From the NCBI GenBank assembly GCA_021397835.1, contig JAJFZO010000521.1:124001-188000 (forward strand): 64,000 nucleotides of DNA, written 5' to 3'. Shown piece by piece: positions 39,111 to 51,885 of this stretch. This DNA is from Moringa oleifera (lineage: Eukaryota; Streptophyta; Magnoliopsida; Brassicales; Moringaceae). Both the position numbers and the translations under genes were made by a program. Below the pieces are notes generated by a model. The model saw only the letters and a list, made by a program, of their open reading frames with translations, had not been told where the DNA came from and ran no database searches. Numbering within the stretch: position 1 is the first letter of the stretch; every line of letters begins with the position of its first letter.

Positions 39111-39154
<44 letters not shown>
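39111..39154. repeat. (TA)22 microsatellite
   Basis: 44 bp of uninterrupted TA followed by CATATAGGCC. The homologous spot is GATGATATATCC near 51115 and, inverted, about (AT)10 at 27905-27924, so the tract has changed length between copies. Confidence 0.95.
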
Positions 39155-39160
<6 letters not shown>

Positions 39161-39580
39161 GGCCTGATAATCTCATGAATTCTTTGGTACATTTTTATCT
39201 TTAGCACATTTAATTATTAGTGTTAGTTAATTAGTATGAGCAATTTAAGATTAGGCACAATTAAATATTTGGTCCAACTGATTCTTAAACCCAATTAAAT
39301 CTCAGCTTCAATTAATTGTTAGGATCAATTAATTACTTAATTAAGTTAATTGTTAAGCTCAATTAAATCTTAGAAAAAAGTGTTTATTATACACAACCAA
39401 TTAACCTTTTCCTTAATTAATAAATGTTAGACCCAATCAGTTAATAAACATAATGAAATATTATGCTCAATTATGACTTAACTCTAATTACAATTTAGAT
39501 TCATGTATGCTATGTTCAATTATATCTTTAGTCTAATCATAAAATAAGTCTGATAATTTATTTATCTTTATTATATGTGT
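39155..39580 (-). repeat. 17-bp array, reverse polarity
   Basis: Reverse units related to 2930-3210. Stops abruptly at TTATTATATGTGTGGGGGTT, where telomere-like DNA starts. Confidence 0.7.
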
Positions 39581-40270
39581 GGGGGTTAAACCAGCTTAGG
39601 GATTAGAGATTAGGGGTCAACATTTATGGGTTATGGGTTAAGGTTTACGGTTTAGGGTTAACATTAGGATATAGTGTTTAAGTGATTGAGCTTAGGGATT
39701 AGAATTTAAGGTTTAGTGTTTCCAACTTAGTGTTTATGGTTTAGATGTTAGGGTTAAAGGTTTAGTGGCTAGTGCTTAGAGTTTAAATTTTACATGTTAA
39801 GGTTTAATGTTTTGCATTGAGGGTGAAGGAGTTAAGGCTAGGGTTATAGTTTAGAGGCTTGAATTTAAGGGTTGTGGGTTAAGGCTTAGGTTTTAAGGTT
39901 TAATCTTGAGGGTTTAGGGGTTAGAGGTTAAGCTTAGGATTTAAGGGTTAGCATTTGCGATTTAGTGTTTAGGGAGTTAATGTTTAGGTTTTGGGGTCAG
40001 AGTTTAAGGTTTTTTGTTTAAAGTTTAAGGATTAAGGTAAGATTTAAGGTTCGTGATTGGAGCTTAGAGTTTATGATTTATTAGTTATTCTTTAGGTTTT
40101 ATATATTAGAGTTTAGGGCTTAAAGGTTCGGGATTAGGATTTAAGGTTTAGGGATTCAGGGAGTTTTGGCTAATAATTTATGGTTTAGGATGAAGGAATG
40201 ATGAAAAACTTCTATATATCTTTTAAAGTGGTGTTCATCTATATCCCTTTATTGTCCTAAGGCCTAAGGT
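39581..40270 (+). repeat. Degenerate telomere-like block (TTTAGGG type)
   Basis: G-rich units such as GGTTTAGGGTTAACATTAGG. The left edge is GTGTGGGGGTTAAACCAGC, also seen at about 52010. Only the G-rich half is present; the C-rich partner found at 51310-51885 is missing. Confidence 0.8.
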
Positions 40271-40810
40271 TTAATTTAACCTAATAAAAAAAATTAAGGC
40301 TAATCTATTATTGGGTTTAAAAACGAAATAGAATAAAAGTAATTGTTTGTAAATATACTTGGCTCCAAAATTATATTGAGCTTGATATATAGTTAGGTCT
40401 AAGAAATAATTTAGCTAAAAATAAAAATGTGCCTAAACATATATTAATTTGGCTTAAGTATAAATTAAATCTAATATAGAATTGGGCCTAATAACTAAGT
40501 AATCAAACAATTGGTTTCAATAGTGAATTGATTAAGTCTAATATTTATTGTGCTTAATATATAATTGGCCCTAAAAACTCAATGAATCTTTTTAATAATT
40601 AAGCCTAACAATTCATTTGGCCTAAAGATTTGCTGAGTTTTTTCGGTAAAACAATCAATTGGGCTTAGTTTTTATTTGTGTTTAATAAAAAAATTGAAAT
40701 TAATAAATATTTGAGCTAATATATAATTGAGTCTAATAAAATTTTAGACTTTAGGATTAATTATTTTTAATAATTAATTAGGCCTAAAAAATAATGAGGT
40801 CTAACAAACA
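40271..40810 (+). repeat. 17-bp array, forward polarity
   Basis: Second copy of the piece at 31816-32345. Confidence 0.75.
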
Positions 40811-41521
40811 GACTCAATTATTTCTTAGTCATTATTTATTGTTACATTGAAATATTTTAAGTTTAATTAAAATTTAAGTCTAATTATATCTTAGACTTAA
40901 TTTGTTCACAGGTTCAATTATTTTTTGAGCCAACGCATAGTAGGTCCAATTAATTATGAGCCTTATTATTTTTAAATTCAATTAATTGTTGGATCCAATT
41001 ATATTTTTGATCTAATTTTATATTAAGCTCATTTAATTCTTAGTCTCAATTATATATTAAACCTAATTATCTATTAGGATCAATTATATATTAAACTTAA
41101 TTTTTAATTGAACTCAATCAATTCTTAGGTACAATTTATTAACCTCAATTAAGGTGTTTCTCAATTAATGATTAGATTAAATTAATTTTTAGGCTCAATT
41201 ACATCTTAAACACACTTAATTATGGAGCCTATTTCATTCTTAGGGCTAATTATATGTTTAGGCCCAATTAATTATTAGGTTTGATTAATGAAGTCCAATT
41301 ATTTATAAAAAATAATTATGTATTAAGTTTAATTATCATTTAGGTCTAATTATATCTAGGTTGATTAATTATATGTTTAGGCCCAATTTTTTTATTAAAT
41401 GCAATTATATGTCAAGGTTAATTAATTATTGAACTTAATTATATTTTAGATGTAATTATTTATTTGACCTACTTCAACTCTTAGATCAATTATATATTAA
41501 ACTATATTATTTGTTAGGCTC
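40811..41521 (-). repeat. 17-bp array, reverse polarity
   Basis: Second copy of the block at 32346-33096, with a small internal rearrangement near 41355 (ATTATATGTTTAGGCCCAAT occurs twice about 120 bp apart). Confidence 0.75.
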
Positions 41522-43019
41522 TGCTTTATTCGAAGTTTAATAGAAAATAATATTGTTTTCTCAAGAATTTATTTTTAATATACTTATTTAATTATTAATT
41601 TTTAATGGTATTGCTAGCCACCTTGATTTAATTATGCTTATTCACGTAAATACCAACCAAATGCACACAAAAAGAAAAAAACTTTTAATTCTAATTTTGA
41701 ATAGTTTATTTTAAAAATATTAAGTGACTAATATATATCATTATCAACTTTAAAATTTTTAATTCAAAATAAATGAATTTGAAGAGCTAATTAAATAGAA
41801 ATTTTACAAAGCAAAAAAGTGGAACGAAGGTTATCAAAACCATATTTGAGTCTTTCTTCCATAATTTTGAACATATGAAGTGAAACAATTTCAAATATAT
41901 ATTTAAATTAAATTATATTTAGAGTTGAGATGATTAACTCAATAATACACTAGTAGCAAACTAATCAATGAACAACTAACTCTCTCTAACAGGGGAAAAA
42001 AAAAGAGAAGAAGGTTTATACGACTTAATTTTAAAAAATTAAATAATATTATAGATCATTGGATTAGTGAAAATGATTAATCTAATATTATTATATTCTT
42101 TTTTATATCCTTATCCTCATATTTGATTGAAAGATAATATGAAAATTATTAAAATTTAAATTTAATTATATTTTGTAAAAATTTAATTATAATTTTAATA
42201 TTATGTAATTTCATCAAGAATAAGATTTAATAATTTAATAATTAATATTAAAATAAATATCAAAATAAACTTTATATTATTCACATTTTTCCATCAAGTT
42301 TTAATAGTTTTTTAGCACAAATTCTACACATAAAGTATCTATTTGATTTAAATTGACTTACTTTTAATTTTTTTTGTATAAAAACAATTAAAACTGGTGA
42401 TTTTGTACAGTATATTTTAATTTTAATTTGTAACAAACATGAAAAAAATATACAATAAAAAAGTCAAAATTTTTGAGCATTGAAAATATATATTATTAAA
42501 TTTTTTATATTAATTTTTTTAAAAAATCATGAGAATAACTTTACTACTGAAAAAAATTAAAAAAATATTTTTGATGGTAGCTTGAATATTCATTTACATT
42601 TTTTATGAATTTCAAGACATATTTCGCTATGCTATATCTTTTATTTGAATAATTTATTCAAAAAACTAAAGATTATATTTAATTTAAACTAAATTAAAAA
42701 CTTTATATGTAAAACTGATAAAAAAATATAAAAACTTGATTAAAAATCTCAAATAGTACTATTCAATAAGTTTAAATATTTTAATAAAATATTAAAAAAT
42801 AATATAAATAATATAAAATACTGTTACTTAAAACTTCTAAATGACAAATAAATCATTATAATTAAAAATTTACCAAACAAATTTTGATGAAATAATTTGT
42901 AAAATAAATTTAGCATATCTATTTTTATATTAAAAAATAAAACAAAATATCCCAATCAAATTAAGCTTCTTTTTCATTCAAGTTAAAAAATAAAAAAAAA
43001 ATGAGATAAATCACCTAAG
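41522..43019. repeat. Block C, full copy 2
   Basis: Same landmarks and order as 33097-34556, with many small substitutions and indels. The left edge is TTTATTCGAAGTTTAATAG. Ends in the boundary module. No ORF is seen. Confidence 0.7.
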
Positions 43020-43080
43020 TTTCAAAATGCAATAACATCATGCTGCAAAGGTAATGCTTATTTATTAAACATGGTCCAAT
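43020..43080. repeat. Shared boundary module, copy 3
   Basis: TTTCAAAATGCAATAACATC and CAAAGGTAATGCTTATTTA, ending CATGGTCCAAT at the start of reverse array. Confidence 0.6.
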
Positions 43081-43863
43081 TCTATGTGAAGCCTAATTTT
43101 TTATTAAGCCTAATCAAATCTTATGCTCAATTGGTTATTAATTAATCCCAACGAATTGCTAGACCAAATGAAATGTTAAGGACAATTGATTGTTAGGCTT
43201 TATTATATATTAGACCCAATTATATCTTAAGTTTAATTAAATTTGTGTCCAATTATATCTTAAGCTTAATTTGTTTCCAAATTCAATTATTTTTTGAGCC
43301 CACGCATGCTAGTCCAATTAATTATTAGCCCTACTATTTTTCAATTTAATTAATTATTGGATTCAATTATATATTTGATTTAATTTTATATTAAGCTTAT
43401 TTAATGCTTAGTCTCAATTATATATTAAGCTTAATTATTTATTAAAATCAATTATATATTAAACTTAATTTTTAATTGAACTCAATTAATTCTTAGGTAC
43501 AATTAAATCTTAACCTCAAGTAAGCCTATCTCAATAATTAATAATTAGGTTAAATTAATTTTTAGGCTCAATTACTTCTTACACATACTTAATTGTCGAA
43601 CCTATTTCGTTCTTAGGCTAATTATATGTTAGGTCCAATTAATTATTAGGCTTGATTAATGAAGTCCAATTATTTATAAGGCATAATTATACATTAAGTT
43701 TAATTATAATATTTGGTCTAATTATATCTAGGTTGAATTCATTCTTGAGCCTAATTATTTATTGGGCTCACGCATGCTCAACCCAATTTGTTATTAAATG
43801 CAGTTATATCTCAAGGTTAATTAATTATTGAATCTAATTATATTTCAGATATAATTATTTATT
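43081..43863 (-). repeat. 17-bp array, reverse polarity
   Basis: Ends at the gene-fragment block with the same junction context as 3775 (ATTATTTATTTGAGCA here, ATTATTTATGTGAGCA there). Confidence 0.75.
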
Positions 43864-43864
43864 T

Positions 43865-44147
43865 GAGCAGTCATTCATACATTCTGACTTGGATCTTCAA
43901 GTGAAATCCAATTCATTTCGTCCGTGAGCCCATACTTTTCACGGCATTTTGCTAAAGCTCTGCCAGTATAGCGCAGTAGCCATGTGCTATGCTCTGATTT
44001 TCGAATAATCTAGTTGGAGATCTTCTCTTGTTTTTCTGTTTCTTCTTGTTTTGATTTGATCTGCTTTCGCAAGAAAAAAGAGGTTTTGAGAGAGAAAAGG
44101 GGAAGAGGAAAGAAAGTGTGAAAGACATGAATTACACGAAAATGAGA
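43865..44147 (-). pseudogene. Captured gene fragment, second copy: leader plus broken coding start
   Basis: Homologue of 3778-4063. On the minus strand the C/T-rich leader (TTTCTTTCCTCTTCCCCTTT) precedes ATG (plus-strand 43981-43983) and MATALYWQSFSKMP, then TGA. In another frame the sequence reads EHSTWLLRYTGRALAKCREK, then YGLTDEMNWISLEDPSQNV, then TGA at 43875-43877, where the first copy has CGA; this fits a C-to-T change at a CpG. The ATG frame and the longer frame do not agree, so the fragment is broken. The 66-residue minus-strand ORF at 44010-44210 is leader sequence in a frame not shared with the first copy. The parent gene is not recognised. Confidence 0.45.
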
Positions 44148-44440
44148 TACCAACGATCTTATTTTAAAAAACATGTATAGAACATGTTTTAATTTTAAAA
44201 CGTGTTCCATAAATCAGAAAACTATTCATGTACAAACATGTATAGTTTTTTGATATAAATAAAAATAATAATTAATTAATTAATTTTTTATTTTTTAAAA
44301 TTAAAATATTTTTATTTAAAATTCAAAATTTATTTAAAAATTTTTTAAAAATTAAAAACACAAATAAAAGTTATGAAGTTATAAATATATTTAAAAATAA
44401 TATTGATCATTATAATTTAGTAATTACTTTATATTAATGC
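44148..44440. other. AT-rich spacer, second copy
   Basis: Counterpart of 4064-4320, with extra sequence near 44185-44225 (ACATGTTTTAATTTTAAAAC) and a deletion further on. Nothing else is seen. Confidence 0.4.
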
Positions 44441-44602
44441 TTATTACTATTGACTATGGAAGCCAATGGAGGGTGAAATTCTAATAGGATCTAGCACCTA
44501 CTAGAAGCTACAAAAGCATTGGTGTTTGAAAGTTGTAGATGATCTCCAACTTGTAAGATGAGCCATGGAACCCTGGTTTAGAGATGAACATATTGACGTC
44601 GA

Positions 44603-44827
44603 CTAGATAATGATGATGGCAAAGGCAAAGAATGCCAATGATGTTCCTAAATTCTGCTCCTTTTGAATTATGCTCTGATGTTCTTCAGGAATGATTGACA
44701 AAACAGACAGCTTTGCTGTGAGCCAATCCACTAAAGGTGAATCTTGAAAAAATTTTATCATGCTCTGTGAAGGTTCATACTCGAAAGAACCCACATTTTG
44801 GAAGTGAAGTAAACGTTTTGTTGCCAT
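44603..44827 (-). pseudogene. 74-codon ORF, second copy
   Basis: Starts MATKRLLHFQNVGSFEYE and ends FAFAIIII before TAG. It has the same length as the ORF at 4483-4707. Differences are concentrated in clusters (for example codons around AKLSVLS and QKEQN) and are mostly amino-acid changing. The open frame is therefore probably a leftover of the captured gene, not a working small protein. A hydrophobic C-terminal end (FFAFAIIII) is present but too short to claim a membrane role. Confidence 0.4.
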
Positions 44828-45106
44828 GCTTACTACTTATAGGGTCTCCAATGGAGGATTATATGATGCAATTTGATGAGAAGGCAATGGGTTTTGCTTC
44901 TGAGTGAAGAGTTCATCCCACAAAGAGGGATAGTAAGTGAAAAGGCAGTGAGAGCGATAAAGGCCTGATTTGCATTTGAAAATCATGAATTAGGTAATGG
45001 TATGCTCTGGATCTCAAAAATGAAAAAGACAACAAGATACATAGCCCTATACAAATCATGATGAAGGTCCTGTGGGCCTAATCATTTTCATGGATATGAC
45101 CGTGAC
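44828..45106 (-). other. Leader-like sequence, second copy
   Basis: Counterpart of 4708-4986, similar in length and composition. No independent feature is seen. Confidence 0.3.
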
Positions 45107-46730
45107 ATTTTATCACTCATAAATGATAATATCAACTCCTTTTTCATAAAAGAAACTATTCGTTTGTTTTATTAAATTAACACGAGATTATGATTCATTT
45201 CATATATATACTTATTTTAAAAAATCTTAAGGTCATCTCCACCATTTAATATATTAAATATATATAATAATATTTTTAAAACATTAATATTAAATATATT
45301 ATAAATATAAAGTTTTAAAAAATATGAATATCGATAAATTTCATTTATATCATCTTAAATTTTAAATTTAATAATACTTATTCATTAAAATTTAATATTG
45401 CATGATATTTAACGCTCATAAATGATAATATCAACTTCTTTTTCATGAAAGAAACTATTCATTTATTTTATTAAATTAACACAAGATTATGATTGGTTTC
45501 ATATATATATAATTATTTTAAGGAATTTTAAGGTCATCTCCACCATTTAATATATTAAATGTATATAATAACATTTTTAAAACATCAATATTAAATATAT
45601 TACAAATTTAAAGTTTTAAAAAATATGAAGATCGATAAATTTCATTTATATCATCTTAAATTATAAATTTAATAATACTTATTCATTAAAATTTAATATT
45701 GCATGATTTTTTATCACTCATAAATGATAATATCAACTCTTTTTTCATAAAAAAAAACTATTCATTTATTTTGCTAAATTAACACAAGATTATGATTCAT
45801 TTCATATATATAATTATTTTAAGGAATTTTAAAGTCATCTCCACCATTTAATATATTAAATATATACAATAATATTTTAAAACATTAATATTTAATATAT
45901 TATAAATCTAAAGTTTTAAAAAATATGAAGATCGAAAAATTTCATTTATATCATCTTAAATTATAAATTTAATAATTTTTATTCATTAAAATTTAATATT
46001 TCATGATTTTTTTATCACTCATAAATGATAATATCAACTCCTTTTTCATTAAAAAAAAACTATTCATTTACATCATCTTAAATTTTAAATTTAGTAATAA
46101 TTATTCATTAAATTTTAATATTGCATGATATTTTATCGCTCATAAATGATAACATCAACTTCTTTTTTACGAAAGAAATTATTCATTTATTTTATTAAAT
46201 TAACACAAGATTATGATTCATTTCATATATATATATATATATAATTATTTTAAGAAATTTTAACGTCATTTCCACCATTTGATATATTAAATATATATAA
46301 TAATATTTTAAAAACATTAATATTAAATATATTATAAATTTAAAGTTTTAAAAATACGAACATCGATAAAGTTCATTTATATCATCTTAAATTTTAAATT
46401 TAATAATACTTATTCATTAAAATTTAATATTGTATGATATTTTATCCCTCATAAATGATAATATCAACTCCTTTCTCATGAAGAAATTATTCATTTATTT
46501 TACTAAATTAACACAAGATTATATATATATAATTATTTTAAGGAATCTTGAGGTCATCTCCACCATTTAATATATTAAATATATATAATAATATTTTTAA
46601 AACATTAATATTAAATATATTATAAATTTAAAGGTTTAAAAAATATGAACATCTATAAAGTTCATTTATATCATCTTAAATTTTAAATTTAATAATACTT
46701 ATTCATTAAAATTTAATATTGATTGATAAT
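45107..46730. repeat. Six tandem copies of the ~300-bp AT-rich unit
   Basis: Unit starts are at about 45107, 45406, 45706, 46006, 46129 and 46438; the fourth is only about 123 bp. Each opens with a CTCATAAATGATAA-type start and closes with a TTCATTAAAATTTAATATT-type end. TA runs inside units vary in length. The first locus (4987-5605) has two units. Confidence 0.85.
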
Positions 46731-47113
46731 ATTTGAATTTTATTTTTATACTAAAAAATTATGTATACAAATAATGTAATTTTAAATTTCATTTGAAATT
46801 TATACATCTAGATAAATATATAATTTACAATTATTTATGATACACTATAATGAAAAAAAATTTAGTGTCGATAATATTGTAATATAATAAATTTTATTTA
46901 AAATGTTTGAATTGATTATAACATCATTTAATATTATAAGTCTCCAAAACATAAAAAACAAATTAATCATATTGTCAAGTTTTTTTTTTTTTTGAAAAAA
47001 ACTACAGATGTGCATATAAGATTATTATTTTTTCAGTATCATATTACATAAGTTTAATAGAATTAGTGAAAATTAAATAATTGTTATTCGAATATTGAAA
47101 AATACAAGAGGGT
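46731..47113. other. AT-rich non-array DNA, second copy
   Basis: Counterpart of 5606-5980, including the T-run near 46979 and the CTACAGATGTGCATATAAG landmark. No gene is seen. Confidence 0.5.
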
Positions 47114-47174
47114 ATTTCAAGATGCTTTAACATCATGCTACAAAGGTAATGCTTATTTATTAAGCATGTTCCAT
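47114..47174. repeat. Shared boundary module, copy 4
   Basis: ATTTCAAGATGCTTTAACAT, CAAAGGTAATGCTTATTTAT and CATGTTCCATTATATG at the return to reverse array. Confidence 0.6.
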
Positions 47175-49690
47175 TATATGTGAAGCCTAATTTATGTTAA
47201 GCCCAATCAAATCTTATGCTTAATTGGTTATTTAATCCCAATGAATTGCTAGATCAAATGAATTGTTAAGTACAATTGATTGTTAAGATAAATTATATAT
47301 TAGACCTAATTTTTTTTAGTCCAATTAACACATCCATTATGCATAATTTATTCATAAGCCTAATTTTTTCGTGAGTTCATACATGATATACCTAATTAAT
47401 TATTAGACCTAATAAATTTTGGATTCAACTAATTATTATGCCTAATTATGTGTCTAGTTTAACTATATTTGATCTAAACTTTCATAAAATTCAATTATAT
47501 ATCAGACCTAATTATATCATGTCTAATTTTTTTATATCAAATTAATTTCATATTTAATTATATCTTAGGCTATATAAATTTTACCCAAATATATGTTAAA
47601 TTATTTTTTTGGGCTCTTGCATGCTGCCTAATTAATTCGAGCATATTTAGCCCAATTTAAGATTAGGCACAATTAAATATTTGGTCCAACTAATTCTTAA
47701 ACCCAATTAAATCTTAGACTCAATTAATTGTTATGACCAATTAATTATTTGATCAAGTTAATTTTTAAGCTCAGTTAAATCTTAGAAAAAAAATATTTAT
47801 TAGGCACAACCAATTAACTTTTTTCTTAATAAATGAATGTTAGGCCCAATTAGTTATTAAACATAATGAATTATTATGCTCAATTATATCTTAAGTCTAA
47901 TTATAATTTAGATTCATGCATGTTACGTCCAGTCATATCTTATGTCTAATCATAAATTAAGCCTTATAATTTATTATGCTTTATTCTATATTAAACTCAA
48001 TTCTTTATTAGGCTCAATTAAATTTTAAATCAAATTAATTTTTAATCATAATAAGATTTAATTAATTATTAGACCTAATTAATTATTTGATCTAATTATT
48101 GGGCTCAATTATATTGCAAACCCACATATCTTAGTTTTTGTTACTTATTATGCTCAAAAAATATTTAGGCCCAATGGTATATGAGCCCAATGTGGGTCTA
48201 ACTAATTTTTTTGAAAAATTTACACCTTAGGCCTAATTAAATTACTTACGAAACCCAATAATTTGCTAGATTTAAAAAATTATTAGGTTCAACTATATCT
48301 TAAGTCTAATATTTTATTTGATTTAATTATATAGTTTATTTGTCATGCTCAACTACAAATTAAATCCAATTAAGTCTTCAACTCAAACAATTATTTAGCC
48401 TAATTAGTTATTTAATCCAATTAATTATTAGACTCAATTACACATTAAGATCAATTATTATTAGGCTTATTCTTAGGCCAAATTATACATTAAGCTCAAT
48501 ATTTTTTTATGGGCAATTTAATCTTAGGTCTAATTAATTATTTGGTTCAATAAATTATTTAGTCCAATTAACTACTAAACTCAATTGCATATCAGGCCTA
48601 ATTTGTTTTTAGCCTGACCAATATATGTTAGCCTTAATTTGCTTTTAGGCTGAATTATTTTTGAATTTCATGCACTATACTCTTAATTATACCTTCGGCT
48701 CTATTATTAACTACTAGACCTAATTATATTGGGATGAATTATTTGTGAGACTCATGTCAAATTATAATTTCGATCCAATTGTATATCACGCGCAATTTGT
48801 CCCTAATTCTAATTATTATTTGGATCCAATTATATTGGGCCAAATTATTTGTGAGACTTAAGTCAAATTATAATTTTAGTCCAATTATATATCAAGCGCA
48901 ATTTGTCCCTAGGTCTAATTATAATTTGGATCAAATTGTATCTTAGGTCCAAATTGTTTCAAGGTTTAAATATTTTGTTATGCCCATGCACATTACACCC
49001 ATTATATCTTAAATTCAAATAACTATTTTGTCTAATTATGTAGTAAGTCTATTTTTTCTTTATGTCCAATTATATACTAACCCTAATTATTCATTAAGAT
49101 CAATATATTAAGACTTAGGCCCAATTAAATATTAGTCTCAACTAATTCTTAGGCAATTATTCATTAAGCTCAATTATAATTAAGACTATTTTTTTTATTA
49201 AAACTCAATTAAATTTTAATCTCAATCAATTGTTTAACCAAACAAATTGTAAGGCCCAATGAATTATTAGGCTCAATTGCACATTAGGATAAATTATATA
49301 TTAGGATCATTTCATTCTTAAGTTCAATGATATATTAACTCATTTTTTTATTAGGCAAAATTAAATCTTAAGCTAAATAAGTTATTTGGCGCAATGAATT
49401 CTTTGGTTCAATTAATTTTTAAGCCCAATTAATATATGTTAGGCTAAATTTGTTCTTAAGCTAAATTATTTCTAAGTTTTATGCACAATAGATCTAATTA
49501 TATCTTAGGCCATTTTATTTCTTTTTAAGCATGATTATATATTAAGCTCATTAGATTCTTAAAGGTAATTATATATTAAGTTAATTATTTATTATAATCA
49601 ATTATATAATAAGCTTAATTTTTTATTATTTATAATTAAATTTTAAGTCCAACTAATTCTTAGGTGCATAATTAAATCTTATAGCTAACA
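47175..49690 (-). repeat. 17-bp array, reverse polarity
   Basis: Counterpart of 6041-8400. Contains a local duplication: AATTATTTGTGAGACT with ATTTGTCCCTA occurs near 48740-48800 and again near 48845-48910. The match to the first copy ends near 49640, before the AT-rich insert of 8605 would begin. Confidence 0.8.
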
Positions 49691-50225
49691 AATTAGATAT
49701 ACCTTGTACATAATTGAACTTAGGAATGCATTGAATCTAGGATATATAATTGAACCCAAACTATAATTGAACTTACGATATAATTGAGTGTAATAGTTAA
49801 TTGCGCCTAACAATTATTAATTAGGCCTCAAAATTAATTAGATTTAATATTTAATCAAGTTAAATAAGATTAATAATTAATTAGACTTAGTAATTCATTA
49901 AGCTTAACAACTAATTTAGCTGAACATTTGATTAGGTCTAATAACAAAAAGGGTTTAGTGTAAAATTTGATTTAATAAATAATTACACCTAAAGCCTAAA
50001 TTGGGCTAATAAATGTGGGCTTGAGATTTAATTGTGCTTGAGAATTAGGTTTAAGATATAATTGGGGTTAACAATTAATTATGTCTAAAAATAATTGCAC
50101 CTAAGACATAGTTAGGCCAAAATATTTAATTCAGCTTAATATATAATTGATTCTATTAAATAATTGAACTTAATATATTATTGGGTCTAAGAATGAAATA
50201 AGCTTAATATGTAATTGATCTTAAC
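49691..50225 (+). repeat. 17-bp array, forward polarity
   Basis: Starts abruptly at AGATATACCTTGTACATAATT, which corresponds to about 20510 and 37635 in other copies. The first two thirds of the parent segment are missing. Confidence 0.75.
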
Positions 50226-51309
50226 TCAATTATTTCTTAGAATTTATTTATTGTTAGATCGAAATATCTATTGTAATCAATAATATTTTAAGTTTAATTA
50301 AAATTTGAGTCCAATTATATCTTAGGCTTAATTTGTTACCAAGTTCAATTATTTTTTGAGCCAATGCATGCTAAGTCCAATTAATTACTAGTGTTATTAT
50401 TTTTGAATTCAATTAATTATTGGATCCAATTATACATTTGATCTAATTTTATATTAAACTCATTTAATTTTTGATCTAAATTATATATTAAGCTAATTAT
50501 TTATTAGGATTAATTATATATTAAACTTAATTTTAATTGACGTAATTAATTCTTAGGTATAATTAAATATTGACCTCAATTAAGCCTTTATTTCAATTAA
50601 AAATTAGGTTAAATTAATTTTTAGACCCAATTACATCTTACACATACTTAACTGTAAAGCTTATTTCATTCTTAAGGCTAATTATATGTTAAGTCTAATT
50701 AATTACTAGGCTTGATTAATGAAGTCCAATTATTTATAAGGCATAATTATATATTAAGTTCAATTATCACTTCAAGTCTAATTATATCTAGGTTGAATTC
50801 ATTCTTCATCCCAATTATTTATTAGACTCATGCATGCTAAGTCTAATTTGTTATTAAATGCAGTTATATCTCAAGGTTAATTAATTATTAGATCCAATTA
50901 TATTTTAGATATAATTATTTATTTGATCTATTTCACTCTTAGAATCAATTATATATTAAACTATCTTATTTGGTAGCCAATTCATTTTTAAGCAGATCAT
51001 GCATGCTAAGTCCAATTATATCTTAGGCTTAAATAATTATTAAGTTCAATTATATCTTAAGCCTAATTATATTTTAGAGTAAATTATTCGTTAAGGCTAT
51101 TTTTTTTTGGGGCTGATGATATATCCTAATAATCTCATGAATTTTTTGGTACATTTATATCTTTAGCACATTTAATTATTAGTATTAGTTAATTGGTATG
51201 CCCAATAAAATCTTAGGTTCAATAATCATGAGGCTTTAAGTATATTTTAGCACCAATTATGTGTTAGGTCCACTTTGTTCGTAGGCCGCATAATTCTTAT
51301 TTCATGCAT
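50226..51309 (-). repeat. 17-bp array, reverse polarity
   Basis: Starts with the common flip sequence. The end (ATTCTTATTTCATGCATAAT, near 51285) is the reverse complement of 27705-27730. Confidence 0.75.
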
Positions 51310-51885
51310 AATATGCATAACTAATTCAAATTATCACCCGTAAACTTAACACTAAATCCTAAACCTTAAACCCTTAATCCCTATGCAGTAACCTCTTAAC
51401 CTTACCCTCTATGCCCTAAACTCTCAACCTTTGAACACTAACCTTTTAATCATAACCCCTAAACCATAAAATCAAAAACTGAGACCTAACCTCTGAACCC
51501 TACACTCTAACCCTTAAACATTAAACCTTAAAATCTTAAACCCTAAGCCTTAACCCTTAAACTCTAAAAACAAAAACTTAAACTCCAAAGATAATTATAC
51601 TATACCTCTTAACCTAAAACTTTAATCCCTAAACGTTAAAACCCTTAACCCCTAGATCCCGAACATTTAGTTGTGAACCCTAAATTCTAAAACGAAAACC
51701 TGAACCCTGAAGCAAAACTCCTAAGTCTTAAACCTAAACTCTAATCAATAAACCCTAATCCAAACCACAAACCCAACTCCTACACCCTAACCCTTGAATC
51801 TTCAATCAAAAACATTAAGCTCTAACCCCTAACCACTAAACTCTAAACCCATCCTAAAACTTAAATGCTAATCTCTAAACTGGTT
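51310..51885 (-). repeat. Degenerate telomere-like block, C-rich half
   Basis: CCCTAAA-like drifted units (ACTCTAACCCTTAAACATTA). Ends at the core AATCTCTAAACTGGTTATAA, which is nearly the reverse complement of the core at 27090. Confidence 0.8.
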
